Source: Oegoconia quadripuncta (lineage: Eukaryota > Arthropoda > Insecta > Lepidoptera > Autostichidae). From it: DNA of 64,000 bases. The notes under the pieces were generated by a model. The model saw only the letters and a list, made by a program, of their open reading frames with translations. It was not told where the DNA came from and did not search any database. Made by a program: the position numbers and the translations under genes. The stretch's first letter is position 1. Each line of letters begins with the position of its first letter. The stretch is taken from positions 30,969,242-31,033,241 of the forward strand of contig OX438743.1 of the NCBI GenBank assembly GCA_949316235.1, given 5' to 3'. Positions 30,561-41,275 of this stretch are shown here, piece by piece.

Positions 30561-31683
30561 GGTGGCTGAGTAAATAATTATTATTGATATTTGAAATGCA
30601 AAATATTCACAAAAGGGAAAACATAATAGTTTTCTTAACAACGCGCTATGGAGTGGGGTAGTAGGAGCTAGTATATGGATATGTATGTATAGTAATCTAT
30701 GTTCAGCAGTGGGCGTCCTGTGGCTGCTATGATGATGATGAATTATTTTCTTAAATCATGGTAGGATAAAAATTTATAATCTATATCGCAACTGTAGGGT
30801 ATCATCATCTTGTGCAGTCTGAAACAGATAAACCTATACAGCCCATCATAATACAATCTTAATTTTCTCAGCAAATACTTTTGGCATATTGTTGTACTCA
30901 GTAATTGCAGCAAGTATTTAAAAAAATATCCAAAAACGTCGATGACTTCCTGAGAAAACTTAATTAGTATTATGCAGGCATGTATAGGTTACTCTGTTTC
31001 TGGGTAACCTACCATACTTTCGAAACTTTCTTGCTCGAATTTCAATTGTTCGAAAACAGTAATAAGAAATTTCCATTGCCAGAGTGATTATTTTATATAA
31101 CTTTTTTTCTCATAAACTTATTTTATATATGTTTCACATACTAGAAAAACGGTTAACCGATTTTCAGAACTACTTTTTGATGTTTGACAGATGTTTTACT
31201 TACTATAATTTAAATTACTAGAATTACTTTATGTCGAAGTTACTTTTAGCCTTAACCTTCGATGTTAGGTAGTGTTTTTATAATATTGTTAATAATATTC
31301 TGAAAACCAAAACGTCTGGCAATAGATGCTTCGGCTAAACATTCGGTTGAACTTTAAAACATATGTAAATTAAAAAAAATAACATTTGAAAATCGAACAT
31401 TCAAACTTCTGTAAAATGCATTTTAGGTGAAATGAAACATAGAAAACAAAAATATGGGAAAGGTTTTTGAACAAATAAAATTGGAAAAAAAAATCGAATT
31501 CGTGATAGGTAACCCTGTTTCAGACTGTATGTGTGTTTAGTAGATTCACTTACATACCCACCCACAACTAATTAGAAGTACCTAACATATATACTTTTTT
31601 TATGATATTCTCAATGAATTGTTTTTTTTTATTCCACTGCCAATTGCCAACCAATAAGACCGGTACAAATTATTAATACCAAC
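30561..31683. other. Channel intron, no recognised feature
   Basis: AT-rich intron. A phrase near 30690-30730 (TTCAGCAGTGGGCGTCCTGT) resembles a LINE 3' end. No exon is supported. Confidence 0.4.
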
Positions 31684-31924
31684 CTGCAACTATATCGCCA
31701 AAACCGATAGTAGTCAAGGTAACGAAGGCATAATAAATAGACGCCACGTAGTCCCATCCCTCAAAGACTACGAAGATGCAGGCAGGAAGGAAAATGAAGA
31801 ACAGGAAACCAGGGACCAGATATAGGAAGATCAGGCCGAGCATGCCGAGATTGTTGAAGAAGTAGTCCAAATTGTCCGCTCTTTTCTCGTTACGCCGCTT
31901 ATATTTCCGGTAGACTTTGATGAG
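31684..31924 (-). CDS. Ork1: Ork1-like K+ channel, exon with third helix and second pore
   Basis: 241 nt: acceptor CATTTCAG|CTC and donor GCAG|GTTGGT, 80 codons plus one base. It opens with the basic loop LIKVYRKYKRRNEKR, then the hydrophobic LGLIFLYLVPGFLFFIFLP (third transmembrane segment), then WDYVASIYYAFVTLTTIGFG with the second K+ selectivity filter TIGFGD. A phenylalanine in the second filter is usual in two-pore channels. Confidence 0.97.
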
Positions 31925-32279
31925 CTGAAATGTGAGAAAAATTTATATGGTTTAGTAACTGTAGTGTTTAGTTGATTAGTTACGGTAGGTAAATAAGTAG
32001 GTAGTAGTAGGTAAATGAAGTAGCTATTGGTATTTTGTCACAATCACAAGCCTGTGTTAAATGACACTCGACACACGTCCGCTGCTTTTAATATCTCAAT
32101 TGCAATAGTATTTTATTATATAATGGAGTTTCTGACCTATTCTATGAAACTTGGACTGTCACAAGGAATCTAACGGTACCTCATCAATTAAAATCCATCC
32201 AGCCGTTTGGGTGCTACGAGGAAATAAAGTATCCCACATACAAGGACATTCGTGAAAAACATAACCCTTCTTTGCAGCC
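31925..32279. other. Channel intron, no recognised feature
   Basis: Short AT-rich stretch upstream of the 30-bp-arm palindrome. Confidence 0.5.
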
Positions 32280-32343
32280 GGGTTAAAAAATCAGAGCTAT
32301 TGAAGAGGTCTGTACCTCTTCAATAGCTCTGATTTTTTAACCC
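32280..32343. repeat. Perfect 30-bp-arm palindrome with 4-base loop, in a channel intron
   Basis: Arms 32280-32309 and 32314-32343 are exact reverse complements around CTGT. As RNA it would be a 64-nt hairpin with an uninterrupted stem, placed inside an intron of the K+ channel transcript. Confidence 0.92.
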
Positions 32344-33162
32344 TACTACTATTCTGTCAGGAACTATACTTCCATTGTTTGCCTACTTTCAATATGAGGA
32401 AGGACGAGCAAAGTTCATTGCCCAGAGAATCGAATGATCCCCGTGCTATTTTATAAATAAAATACATGTACTATTTTTATTCAAACCGCATGGTTTGGAT
32501 CTTAAATATAAGTATAAAACACCATTAATGGGAAAAGGTCTTGGAACATAATGTTCACTGTTCTGAGGTAGCGTGCCCAGAAGAATAGCGGCATTGTCAT
32601 GGTACATGGCCATGTCTTATGCGGTGACCCAGGTACGGATTCGGCCATGGTCTCTACCCCAAAGGGCAGAATTCGTAGCCCTGCCAGAGACTGCGTATAT
32701 CCAAGGCAGCCTGCGTAGCAGTGACCGCCGCGGCTTGTGCGTTTCTGGAGGTGGAGATTATACTCCCAAGCCTCCACTGGATGAGCGTCATAGCATCGCC
32801 TGTCGACGTTTCCCGATATTACTTACATAGGAACTAGAAGTGTCGCGCAGTAACGCTGCTAGCTGCAGGGCTCTACTTAGAATCGTACTTTAATACTCAC
32901 AGAAATACTTGTGGAGTCAATATTAGAGACGTGTACACAGCAAGTTTATTTCGATTTTTTTTCGTATTCTTGTATCCTAAAGCATTACACATAGTTAAAA
33001 CTATGTACCCATTTCATATCCCTACTTTCGTCCTGAAAGCTTAGCATAGCGATATCATTTAATTAGTTCCTCGGCCATTAGAGTCCATTATCGTAAACTG
33101 CTATTGTGTAGATTTTTGTAACTACTTACAGTTATGTAGTACCTGTAAACCTTTACCTTTAA
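32344..33162. other. Channel intron, no recognised coding sequence
   Basis: Overlapping open frames at 32502-32830 on both strands lack family support. CGCAGTAACGCTGCTAGC near 32854 faintly resembles the retroelement end coding for RGNAAS at 60.8 kb, so this may be old LINE debris. Confidence 0.3.
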
Positions 33163-33493
33163 CCGCCTCCGTGGCTCAATGTCAACAACATTGGGTTTAC
33201 GATTCGGAGGTCGCGGGTTCGACGGTACATGTTTTAAGTACTCGGTTTGGTTGGTGGTAGGGCATTTTAAATGTCCGCCTGGCTAGCTACCACCATCTTA
33301 TCTAAATGTGCCGCCAAACAGCAATGTTAATAGCATTGTTGTGTTCCGGTTGTCAGAGATAAGATAGCCAGTTCCCTAAATGAGTTGGGGTTTCCGGATC
33401 AGTACGCTTCCACCTTCGACCTCATCTTCACTTAACATCAGGTGTGATTGAGGTCAAGTACCAACCCGTTGTGCATAAAAAAAAAAAAAAAAA
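33163..33493 (+). repeat. SINE-3 inserted beside a splice donor
   Basis: Head CCGCCTCCGTGGCTCAATGT and a full body, but CCCCAGCGG after GGTTCGA is deleted. The poly(A) runs to 33493. The channel exon on the other strand ends at 33500, so the tail becomes a poly(U) run from intron position +7. Confidence 0.9.
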
Positions 33494-33499
33494 TTGTAC

Positions 33500-33621
33500 C
33501 TGTAATCCGAAATATTCGCCAAGGTTTGCAAGCAGGATACCATTGATTGGTATACCGAAGAGACCGTAGAATATCATCAGGATTCTGGATAGGTGAGTGG
33601 TCGGTGCCAAGTTTCCGTAAC
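33500..33621 (-). CDS. Ork1: Ork1-like K+ channel, exon with second membrane helix
   Basis: 122 nt: acceptor TTTCCAG|GTT and donor ACAG|GTACAA. Two bases complete the glycine of the first selectivity filter (STIG|YG), so the intron cuts the filter motif. It then reads YGNLAPTTHLSRILMIFYGL and FGIPINGILLANLGEYFG. GIPxNGIL and the GEYFG end are typical of Ork1-type channels. Confidence 0.96.
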
Positions 33622-33814
33622 CTGGAAAGTAAAGAAAAAAATTCAAGCATAAACATTTACACCAAGGTTTCTAGAAGTTTATTTAGCTTCCTAACCTAAA
33701 TTTATAAAAAGTTATAGCACTTATTGGACAATGTTAGGAATCAATCTGAAAAGACGACATACTTTTCGTTTAGTGTAGGTAATTCTTAAATACGAGCTTT
33801 TGCAAACGGCCTTA

Positions 33815-33865
33815 AATCTCCATTGTTGGGGCAAAGCCTACTCTCACTTGAGATGGGTATATCTT
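33815..33865 (+). repeat. Repeat D fragment
   Basis: CTCCATTGTTGGGGCAAAGC and CTACTCTCACTTGAGATGGG match the start of repeat D. Confidence 0.5.
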
Positions 33866-34329
33866 CATTTTTAACCCGAGACGAAAAAAAAGGGCGGTTG
33901 TCATGTATCGGGGCTGTGTTTGTCTAGTCTTTGGCCCGACGTATCTCGGTAATACTTTGTCCGATTTGAGTGCGGTTTTCTTTATGTTAAAGATTAAATA
34001 ATTTCAATTTATATTTTTCAATTTATTCCTAAGCCAGATTGCGTTAGTTGAAGGATCTAACTACATATGCTTAGCGCCACGCCAATGCAACTACGTACTT
34101 ATGATAATCGATTTCCATTACTTATTAGCCTTCAATATAATTCAAGCCTAATAAACAATAATGTACGGGACATTAGGTAATTTGCAACTACCAAACAAAC
34201 ATATTTATAAAGATTATATTATAATCCAGATATTAGTCTCTACAGGGAGACGTAGTATAGATATTAAAAAGCAGTTTATTCCCATGACTTTTTGGAAAAA
34301 AACAAACATTTAACTCGTTATGAAAATAA

Positions 34330-34610
34330 TAATAACAGCCATAAACTTTATTTTAACCCCCGATGTAAATATAATAAAAAAGGATATTATAAGTTTATAG
34401 TTAATGTCTGTGTGTCTTTATGTGGCATGTAGTGCCAAAACAGCTAACCCGATTTGAAAATGGTTTTTTATTTTCGGAACGCGGTCTTTGCAAGATGGTT
34501 TCTTAGTCATATTTGATGAAAATTGGTTAACTCCCTATTTACCAGACTTGTCCAAGTATACACAGTAGATAAAGTTTTGACGCTGGCTGGTATGACGAAA
34601 AAAAAAATAA
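34330..34610 (+). repeat. Repeat H-like element
   Basis: TTTAACCCCCGATG, CAGCTAACCCGATTTGAAAA and CATATTTGATGAAAATTGGT belong to a diffuse family with 2685-2875 and 53620-53780. Weak similarity only. Confidence 0.35.
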
Positions 34611-34618
34611 CGGGTGTC

Positions 34619-34900
34619 TTAATAATAATAATAAATAAATAAATGTCTTTGTCTAAATAAATAAATGTAACAAACACACAGCGCCATATAGGTCCACAGT
34701 AAGCATCTGGATTTGTGTTATGGATACCAGATGGTTGATAAACTACATAAATACATTTTTTTTTGTAAATTAATACATGTATAAATTAAAAACATCCATA
34801 ACTCGGGAACACATGTCTGTATTCATCATACAAACATGCCCCTAGCGGGATTCGAACCCGCGACCATTTGGTTTCTAACTACTACACCAAACAGGTCGTC
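34619..34900 (-). repeat. SINE-1 copy
   Basis: Reverse orientation: ACACAGCGCCATATAGGTCC, CATCCATAACTCGGGAACAC, GCGGGATTCGAACCCGCGAC, ACTACACCAAACAGGTCGTC. Confidence 0.85.
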
Positions 34901-35085
34901 GTAAGGTAATACAATCTTCATGCTAGCTGAGGTTTGAGAAGTAAGTTTTGAAAGTTTCTTAGAGGTTTTCTACATATTCAATGTATAGTTTTTCGTATAA
35001 ACATAATATTGTATAGGTAAGTTTACTTTGACCTCATCTGATAGTGTCCTGAACCTTCCAGTAAGATTAAATATTTTATACTCAC

Positions 35086-35262
35086 CAATAGTACTAACAA
35101 CGGTGTAGGAGAAGAAAAACGAATGGTAGAAGTCCCATCTGATGGGAGGCTCTGCATCCTCAGTGGTATAGTTGAACATGGACTTGCCACAATAGTCGGA
35201 CAGCTTACGCAGGATTGTGTCCTGTTTCTCCATATCGTTTATGTAGTTTTCATATAGGAGAT
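35086..35262 (-). CDS. Ork1: Ork1-like K+ channel, first recognised exon: extracellular cap and first pore
   Basis: 177 nt: acceptor TTATTTTCAG|ATC and donor TATTG|GTGAGT. Two bases complete a codon begun in the previous exon, then 58 codons, then one base of the filter glycine. It reads LLYENYINDMEKQDTILRKL, SDYCGK (a cysteine that can form the cap disulphide), NYTT (N-glycosylation site), and WDFYHSFFFSYTVVSTIG, the first pore loop. The first membrane helix (about 45-50 residues in the fly protein) must come from an exon further upstream that I could not find. A mini-exon at 37949-37983 fits the reading phase but has no helix. Confidence 0.95.
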
Positions 35263-35342
35263 CTGAAAATAAACAGAATAATTTTGTAAGTGGTTGGGAA
35301 TTTAAATAAATTGTCCCCCCGCTAGTAACTACTACCATTATA

Positions 35343-35530
35343 TTAAAGTCTGCCGCCAGGTAGCAATATTGTTAGCATTGTTGTGTTCCAGTTGGTTCAG
35401 TAGAAGATAGTCTATTTCTATTCTAGTCAAAATATTTAGAACTGGAGACGAGCGTTTCACCACAATCTCACCTAGTGAAAAGTGACAATGAAGTCATAGG
35501 TAAAGCATGCGATTCCAGTAAACGCCTGTT
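35343..35530. repeat. SINE-3 fragment followed by a CR1-like LINE tip
   Basis: 35343-35405 carries GTCTGCCGCCAGGTAGCAAT and CATTGTTGTGTTCCAGTTG (SINE-3, plus). 35448-35530 carries CACCACAATCTCACCTAGTG and GCGATTCCAGTAAACGCC, the minus-oriented LINE tip also seen at 16796. Confidence 0.6.
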
Positions 35531-37194
35531 CACCCAAAACTAGAAGATTTGACGATATCAACGCAACGTGCAAAGGTTTGGTATACCGGATATTTATTTT
35601 TCAATAAATTGATATTTAAAAAAATACAATACAATATTCTTTACTGCACATCAATAAAAGTATTACAATTTATTTGGACCTTAAAATAAGGTAGGTACCC
35701 AAATCACTACGAGTGACGTCTCTACGAAATTTGAATAGCAATTTTTTCAAAGCGGCGCGTCGAGTGAGTGTATCTTGCATATTTCTTTGTTTGTTTGTAG
35801 ACGCTTAATAATTGTATGTCATAAAATTTACAAAATTACAATAACTAACTTAATAGTAAGTACAAAGGTGGATATATCCCATAAAGGAATCTCCTCCAAT
35901 CAACCTAGAATTGATTGCTGTTGGTAGCTCATAAAACAATAATTTAATATATGTTTTTAACCAACATTTAGAAGTTCATGTAAATGAAAGACGATACAAT
36001 TATTAATTGGATCATAAAATTTATGTTCAGTGAAGTAAAGTATTTTTTATTTTACTTCGTGATCGTCAAGTTAAACAAAGTGTTTAATTAGTTAACAGAA
36101 GTCACGACAAAGCCCTATAGGGCACCATTAAGTAGTTAGGTACCAGATCGAACGATTTTTTTCAACAAACAATTATACGCGTGGCCACCCACGAATTACT
36201 CGCTTTTTGTATTCAATTACTGACCTAAAAAATGAGAGCGACATCTTGTACCATTAACACTATTACTGAAAAAAAAATGACGTTAAGCCTATTCATTGAT
36301 TTACGGTTCCTTATAGATAAATGGAAAAACCGTTGTAGTTTAGCCACGATTTTCAAGAAAATTCACTATGAGGCCTTAAAACTAACAAATAAATAAATGA
36401 TTGATTGATTGATTGAAAAAGTGGGCAAATAATAATCTATAGTAAAATTATGAGGAAAAGATGCGGCCAGTTAAGTGTTGGACATGTATCAAATATTGAC
36501 TACAAAATGTTGGAATTTATTATGGTTAACTAGTGATGATCTTGTATATAGAGAAACTTTAAACTGATGTATGGAAGACTTTATATAATAAAAATTACAT
36601 AGATTAAATTAGATTTGTTTAGTACACTTTTACAATATCATGTCACACATATAGTTCCGTTAATGATTTCTAAAATAAAAGTGATTGTCAAACATAAAAC
36701 AATAACTTTATACATACATTTGAAAAAATTGTAGAATTATAGTATTATTTAATATAAATATAATGTTAAAATATTGTTGAATTACAAAATGAACAAAATA
36801 AGATATAACCTGTTACCATATTTTCAATAGGTTTCATAAATAACTAAAATTAAAAAAGAATTGCGATATGCGGTAGGGAGGTCCCTACTCTCATCGAATC
36901 ATGGCTAGTTTGCATAAACTTTTTCTATGATATAGGTAATTTCTTATCGATCCCACCCTGTATTTACAACTCGTCAAAGTTCAGTGATTTTTCTTATACC
37001 TGTTATGATATATGAAATAATCGTCTGATATTAACACAGTTTACTATTTTCAACTGTTAAAGTATTACAAAACCTATTGAAATTGTACACTTATTATAAA
37101 ACGAAATTAAAACATCATTAACCTACTAGTTTACGAGTAGGCATGGCATGTAAATTATTGAAATCGACTGCAAAAATAACTTTGTATTTTAAAA
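35531..37194. other. No recognised exon; AT-rich
   Basis: I searched the minus strand here for an exon with a membrane helix for the channel and found none. About 35625-35690 has a LINE-like ACAATATTCTTTACTGCACA tract. ATTG repeats lie at 36399-36415. Confidence 0.4.
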
Positions 37195-37480
37195 TGAAAA
37201 TTTAACTGAAGGCATACGAATAGTATACATGAACCCCAAGTTGATGTGTCCGATACGCACTTGCCCTGTTTTTTAGATTTTACGGATGAGTGGAGGAAAA
37301 GTTGCGTTAACTAAGTTTAATTGATTCGACTAGTTTTCAACGGAAAGTACATTTTACAAATTTTTCGAATATTACTCATTAACTTGTAAACTCTACCTAA
37401 CTGTGAAAGTTTTCCTGAACTTTTTCACGTATCTAAAACCAAAAATTTAGCTGATAAATGGGGGGGATTAGTATTTTAGA
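37195..37480 (+). repeat. Repeat J, copy 1
   Basis: ATTACTCATTAACTTGTAA, then an AACTGTGAAAGTTTTCCTGA-like block, is shared with 49285-49510 (ATTACTCATTAACTTGTAAC, CTGTGATAGTTTTC) in the same orientation. Confidence 0.55.
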
Positions 37481-37948
37481 AAACAATAGGTCAAACCAGC
37501 TACCTTAGCATAATAGCGTTTGTGGCGCGTGATGCGACGCGAGAAGGGGATAGTTATATATTTCGTCCAAACAAATGAACAAGACAAACGTTTATTGCGC
37601 CTCTCATGCTCCTAGTGCTCGAGTCCTTAATTTCTTTCACTGAGACTGAAACTTCCACCCTGGAATTCTGAGCCTTAAGTTGGTCAATTAAGTAGTAGAG
37701 TCTACATTGCTATGCTCTAAAGACGACAACAGTGAAATTAGTACAAGGGTTACTATAGTTTTACCGCAGAATTCTAAAAACAATTAAGTTTGTATAATTA
37801 TTTTCTCGAAATTATCTGTTACATAAAAATACTTAAAAGTAATCGTACTCTAGCTCCTTGCTCTAGCGTTACCTGCAAAAGTCGCAACTTTGACGCAAGC
37901 TAACTTTTATTGCATACAGATTAACCGAACAATCAATTAAAGGGTTAC

Positions 37949-38012
37949 CTGCGGTTACGGAAGTCATTAGCGGTTTTTCTACTGACCGAAGACCATTCAG
38001 ACATTTTTATAG
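37949..38012 (-). promoter_or_regulatory. Candidate channel core promoter (TATA plus initiator) and mini first exon
   Basis: On the minus strand, TATAAAAA begins at 38011 and an arthropod initiator TCAGT has its A at 37983, 28 bases downstream, the canonical spacing. The region upstream is GC-rich for this window. From the initiator, 35 nt run to a donor, CGCAG|GTAACC (last exon base 37949). The mini-exon holds ATGACTTCCGTAACCGCAG, reading MTSVTA plus one base, which is exactly the phase the exon at 35262 needs. A protein started here would lack the first membrane helix, so the exon may be 5' UTR of a longer form. Assignment to Ork1 is inference. Confidence 0.4.
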
Positions 38013-38649
38013 TAGCGCGCTTGAAAAGGAGGAGCGGCGCATCATTGTCGTCTGATTAACATCAATCGGACATAAAGCAGATTTACGACCTTAGATGTAT
38101 GAATCGAACCATTGTGCGGTGAAGGTTAGGAGTCACTGCCAAGAGCAGACTGGAGGGCATTCAGACCTATTTTGTGTATGGCGGTTAATGACGCAAAAGA
38201 AAGTCCGTTTGAAGTCACCGTCAGTATATGTAGAACCAATGGGGAAGTTACCTATCACTGTACTTCCCCATTCTCCATAGTTGACTTTATTTACTGATAA
38301 TCCATTAATGATTTCTATGTTGATAGTTGAAAGTTGCCCAGAAATACTTGTTATTTTTTGACAATTCAATGAATTGAACCAATGCAATTATAGGCTCAGT
38401 TCTGAAGTCTGTCCCGTTGGTTGCCGTGTTTTTTTACCACAAAGTCTTCTAATTTTTATATTGCAACTGTATTTGAGGGCAATAGGAGTCGATCCCTTAG
38501 ATATGTGGTAGATGCCTTAGATAAATAATCCGGCTTATATCTTGTCGATCCCATCTTCAAATGTAACAGACAGATTAGTATCAACTGCTACTTGCTCGTT
38601 CTCAAAATACTTTACTATTTTATAATCTACTGGCCAGCGCTTAACGTCA

Positions 38650-38900
38650 TTAACACCTGATCTCAGAAAGTTGACAACGCGCCACCTATAGAAACTTAAC
38701 TCATTAGGGTGTCTGGCTATTTCAACTTCAACAGGCGAAACACAACATTGCAACTTTGCAACAGACTTATATAAAATGGCTGAAACTAGCCAGACGGACA
38801 TTTAAAATTGAGCATTAAACATGTAGGTACCCCACTGGAAATCGAACCCGCGACCTTCGCCTCGCAAATCCTGTGTTGGTTAAATTGAGCCACGAAGGCA
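38650..38900 (-). repeat. Old, diverged SINE-3
   Basis: Reverse orientation: AACACCTGATCTCAG, AAACACAACATTGCAACTTT, AAACTAGCCAGACGGACATT, ATCGAACCCGCGACCTTCG, TTGAGCCACGAAGGCAG. Confidence 0.75.
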
Positions 38901-38919
38901 GTTCTTCAAGACAAAAAAT

Positions 38920-39960
38920 TCTAGTCCCAATTTCGTGATTGTCCAATTGTTCGTCAATCAATTGTATTTCCTTTAATAACTGTAGTTTATGATTGTCACG
39001 AATTTATAACGTCAGAACACGAAATTCGCTAACAAATTCACTAGTTTCAAATCAATTCTATTTCCTCACTACAAGTAGCTATCATAAATTTGTAACGTCA
39101 GAACAAGTAATTGATCCATGCGGTTTCCAGCACATAAAAATAATTAATCCAATCCTGTTCTTCCCGTGAATGTCGTAAAGGGACTTAGTCCAAAAAACAT
39201 CTATCTAAATTTGTAGGTTTCAATGGCGATGGGCTCGAAAGATCAACCCTGGATATTGTTTCAAGATTTAAACTTTAAATATTTGGACCACCCAAATGCT
39301 TATGTTTGCGATATCTCTGACCCATTTGGGACAAAGGACGTGACGTTATTTATATATCTAGAACATGTAATGGACTATTCACGAAATAAATATTTATCAA
39401 TTGTATTTTTTAAAACTGTTCTTCTATCACGAATATAACGTCAGACCGCGTAATGGACTGACATGATTGTTCACAAATATACATTCTAATTAATTGTATT
39501 TCATAACTGTAGCTATCATGAATTTATAACGTCAGAACACGCAAAGCATACTAACGTGATTTTTCACGAATAGACGTTCTAATTAATTGTATTTCATAAC
39601 TGTAGCTATCACGAATTTATAACGTCAGAACACGCAATGCATACTAACGTGATTGTTCACGAATAAAGGTTCTAATTAATCGTATTTCATAACTGTAGGT
39701 ACCACGAATTTATAACGTCAGATTTCGCAATGCATACTAACGTTATTGTTCACGAATAAACGTTATAATTAATTGTAGGTATTTCATAACTGTAGCTATC
39801 ACGAATTTACAACGTCAGAATACGTCATTGACTAACATGAGTATTCACGAATAAAGATTTTAGTAATTGTATATCATAACTGTAGTTATCACGAATTTAT
39901 AACGTCAGAACACGTAATTTACTAACAAATGTAATTGATTGAATATTCATGAACATACAT
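38920..39960. repeat. Minisatellite, about eight units of 86-97 bp, split by repeat A
   Basis: The core CACGAATTTATAACGTCAGA recurs with GTCAG at 39011, 39097, 39440, 39531, 39624, 39717, 39814 and 39904. Spacings are 86, then 343 across the insertion, then 91, 93, 93, 97 and 90. Each unit also has ATTGTATTTCATAACTGTAG and a GTTCACGAATAAA stretch. Confidence 0.9.
39118..39360 (+). repeat. Repeat A inserted in the minisatellite
   Basis: Contains CGGTTTCCAGCACATAAAAA, CTTCCCGTGAATGTCGTAAA, ATGGCGATGGGCTCGAAAG, GCGATATCTCTGACCC and GGGACAAAGGACGTGAC. AGAACAAGTAAT before it and AGAACATGTAAT after it look like a 12-bp target duplication with one change. Confidence 0.8.
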
Positions 39961-40086
39961 GCTAAGAGTAGATATGTCATACCTATGACACTTTACTTTT
40001 TGTAAGAATGTCACTAGGATAAGGATAGGATAAAGATATATAAAATAGTCGAAATAATATTCTATCCTTCAACATCATCCCGTAAA

Positions 40087-40190
40087 CATGCCATTGCAGG
40101 GATACAGACCTACCCTCGTATAATGATAGGATCCTTATCCTTGACTTTGGCCTTCCATAGTCCACCGCGCTGGCCCAGTGCGGGTTGGGA
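40087..40190 (-). repeat. SINE-4 3' fragment
   Basis: Reverse orientation: CCATTGCAGGGATACAGAC, TACCCTCGTATAATGATAGG, GCGCTGGCCCAGTGCGGGTT. Confidence 0.6.
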
Positions 40191-40434
40191 TCCTTAGTAT
40201 AGTCTTAAATAAATCAAATTAAATTTCTTAGGAAATCGTTAATGTTTTTTGATAGTAGTTTTTGTATATTGTAGAACTCAGTAATTGCTGTAACTGAGTA
40301 ATAATTTATCCAAAAATGCTCATGATTTCCTGACAACACTTGATTTATATTTGCAGGCCTTTAAAAGTATCTCTGTGTCAAACTTTGTCGTCAGCGTCAA
40401 AATAATTTGACCATGTGACCAACCATAGAATCTC

Positions 40435-40890
40435 GTTACAACGTAAAATCCACTGCTGAACATAGACCATAGAATTCCTGAGTGACCGGTTGGAAGCTGT
40501 CTGCATCCAGCGATTTCCCGCGACCATTATCAGCTCGTCTGTTCACCTTGTGAGTGGACGTCCTACGCTGCGCTTGCCGGTGCGTAGTCTCCAATCGAGA
40601 ACATTAATGCCCCATCGGCCATAAGTTCTTCGAACTATAATATGCCCTCCCACTTCAACTTGTTAATCTGATGGGCTATTTCTTCATTCCTGATTCGATC
40701 ACGTAGTGTAACACCGAGCATTGCCCTTTCCATAGCTCTTTGATCTTCCATATGAGGCCGCCAATAAGAGACCACGTTTCAGTACCATGAGTCATCGCTG
40801 GCAACACACATTGATTAAAAAATATATGACTGAGGTAATGAATTTTAATATCATTTTTTAGAGCACCAATGCCGGCAACCACCCAGCTCG
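40435..40890 (-). pseudogene. RTE-type LINE reverse-transcriptase remnant and 3' end
   Basis: The minus strand reads FFNQCVLPAMTHGTETWSL and then KGQCSVLHYVIESGMKK, matching the F-N-x-C-V-L-P-x-M-T-Y-G-x-E-T-W block near the end of RTE-clade ORFs. The lower-coordinate part corresponds to the downstream ORF end and 3' UTR seen at 23425-23628. Frame breaks and missing sequence mark it as dead. Confidence 0.75.
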
Positions 40891-41275
40891 CGACTCCGGG
40901 TAGGTGGCGCTGAAGTCCAGGTGAGGCGGTGCATCAAATACCTGGGCCTCACCCCGGACAGCCGATGGGGCTTCGAAGAGCACTTCGAGCGCTTGGTCCC
41001 CCGAGTGCGAAAGGTAGCGGGCGCGTTGCACCGCCTGCTACATAATCTCGGGGGACCACGGGAGAAAGTTCGCCGCCTCTATGGTGGCGTCGTACGATCC
41101 ATGGCTCTCTATGGGGCCCCCTTCTGGTCGAACGACCTGGCGAGGTCCTCCCACTGCAGAGCTCTCGTCGGGAGCCTGTAGCGGCTGATGGCCATTCGGA
41201 TCGTACCAGGCTACCGGAAGACGTTCCTAGCGCGGGCTCCACGTACGCGTAATGCGTTTCCCCGCGTCAAAAAAA
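40891..41275 (+). pseudogene. R1-clade LINE fragment (end of reverse transcriptase and 3' tip)
   Basis: The frame reads VRRCIKYLGLTPDSRWGFEE, HFERLVPRVRKVAGALHRLL, NLGGPREKVRRLYGGVVRSM and ALYGAPFW, the characteristic region after the R1 RT fingers-palm. A stop follows GSL; MAIRIVPGYRK continues just after it. The sequence then drops to a short 3' tip ending CCCCGCGTCAAAAAA. Higher GC than the surroundings fits R1 origin. Directly abuts the RTE remnant. Confidence 0.85.

Noticed and set aside
32502..32830. Overlapping open frames in a channel intron
   Set aside because: No family support on either strand; at most faint old retroelement resemblance.
38535..38801. Minus-strand 88-codon frame as an upstream channel exon
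   Set aside because: Most of it lies in a diverged SINE-3 copy.
38920..39960. CRISPR array
   Set aside because: The roughly 90-bp units are similar throughout, with no short repeat and unique spacer pattern, and the genome is animal. It is a minisatellite.
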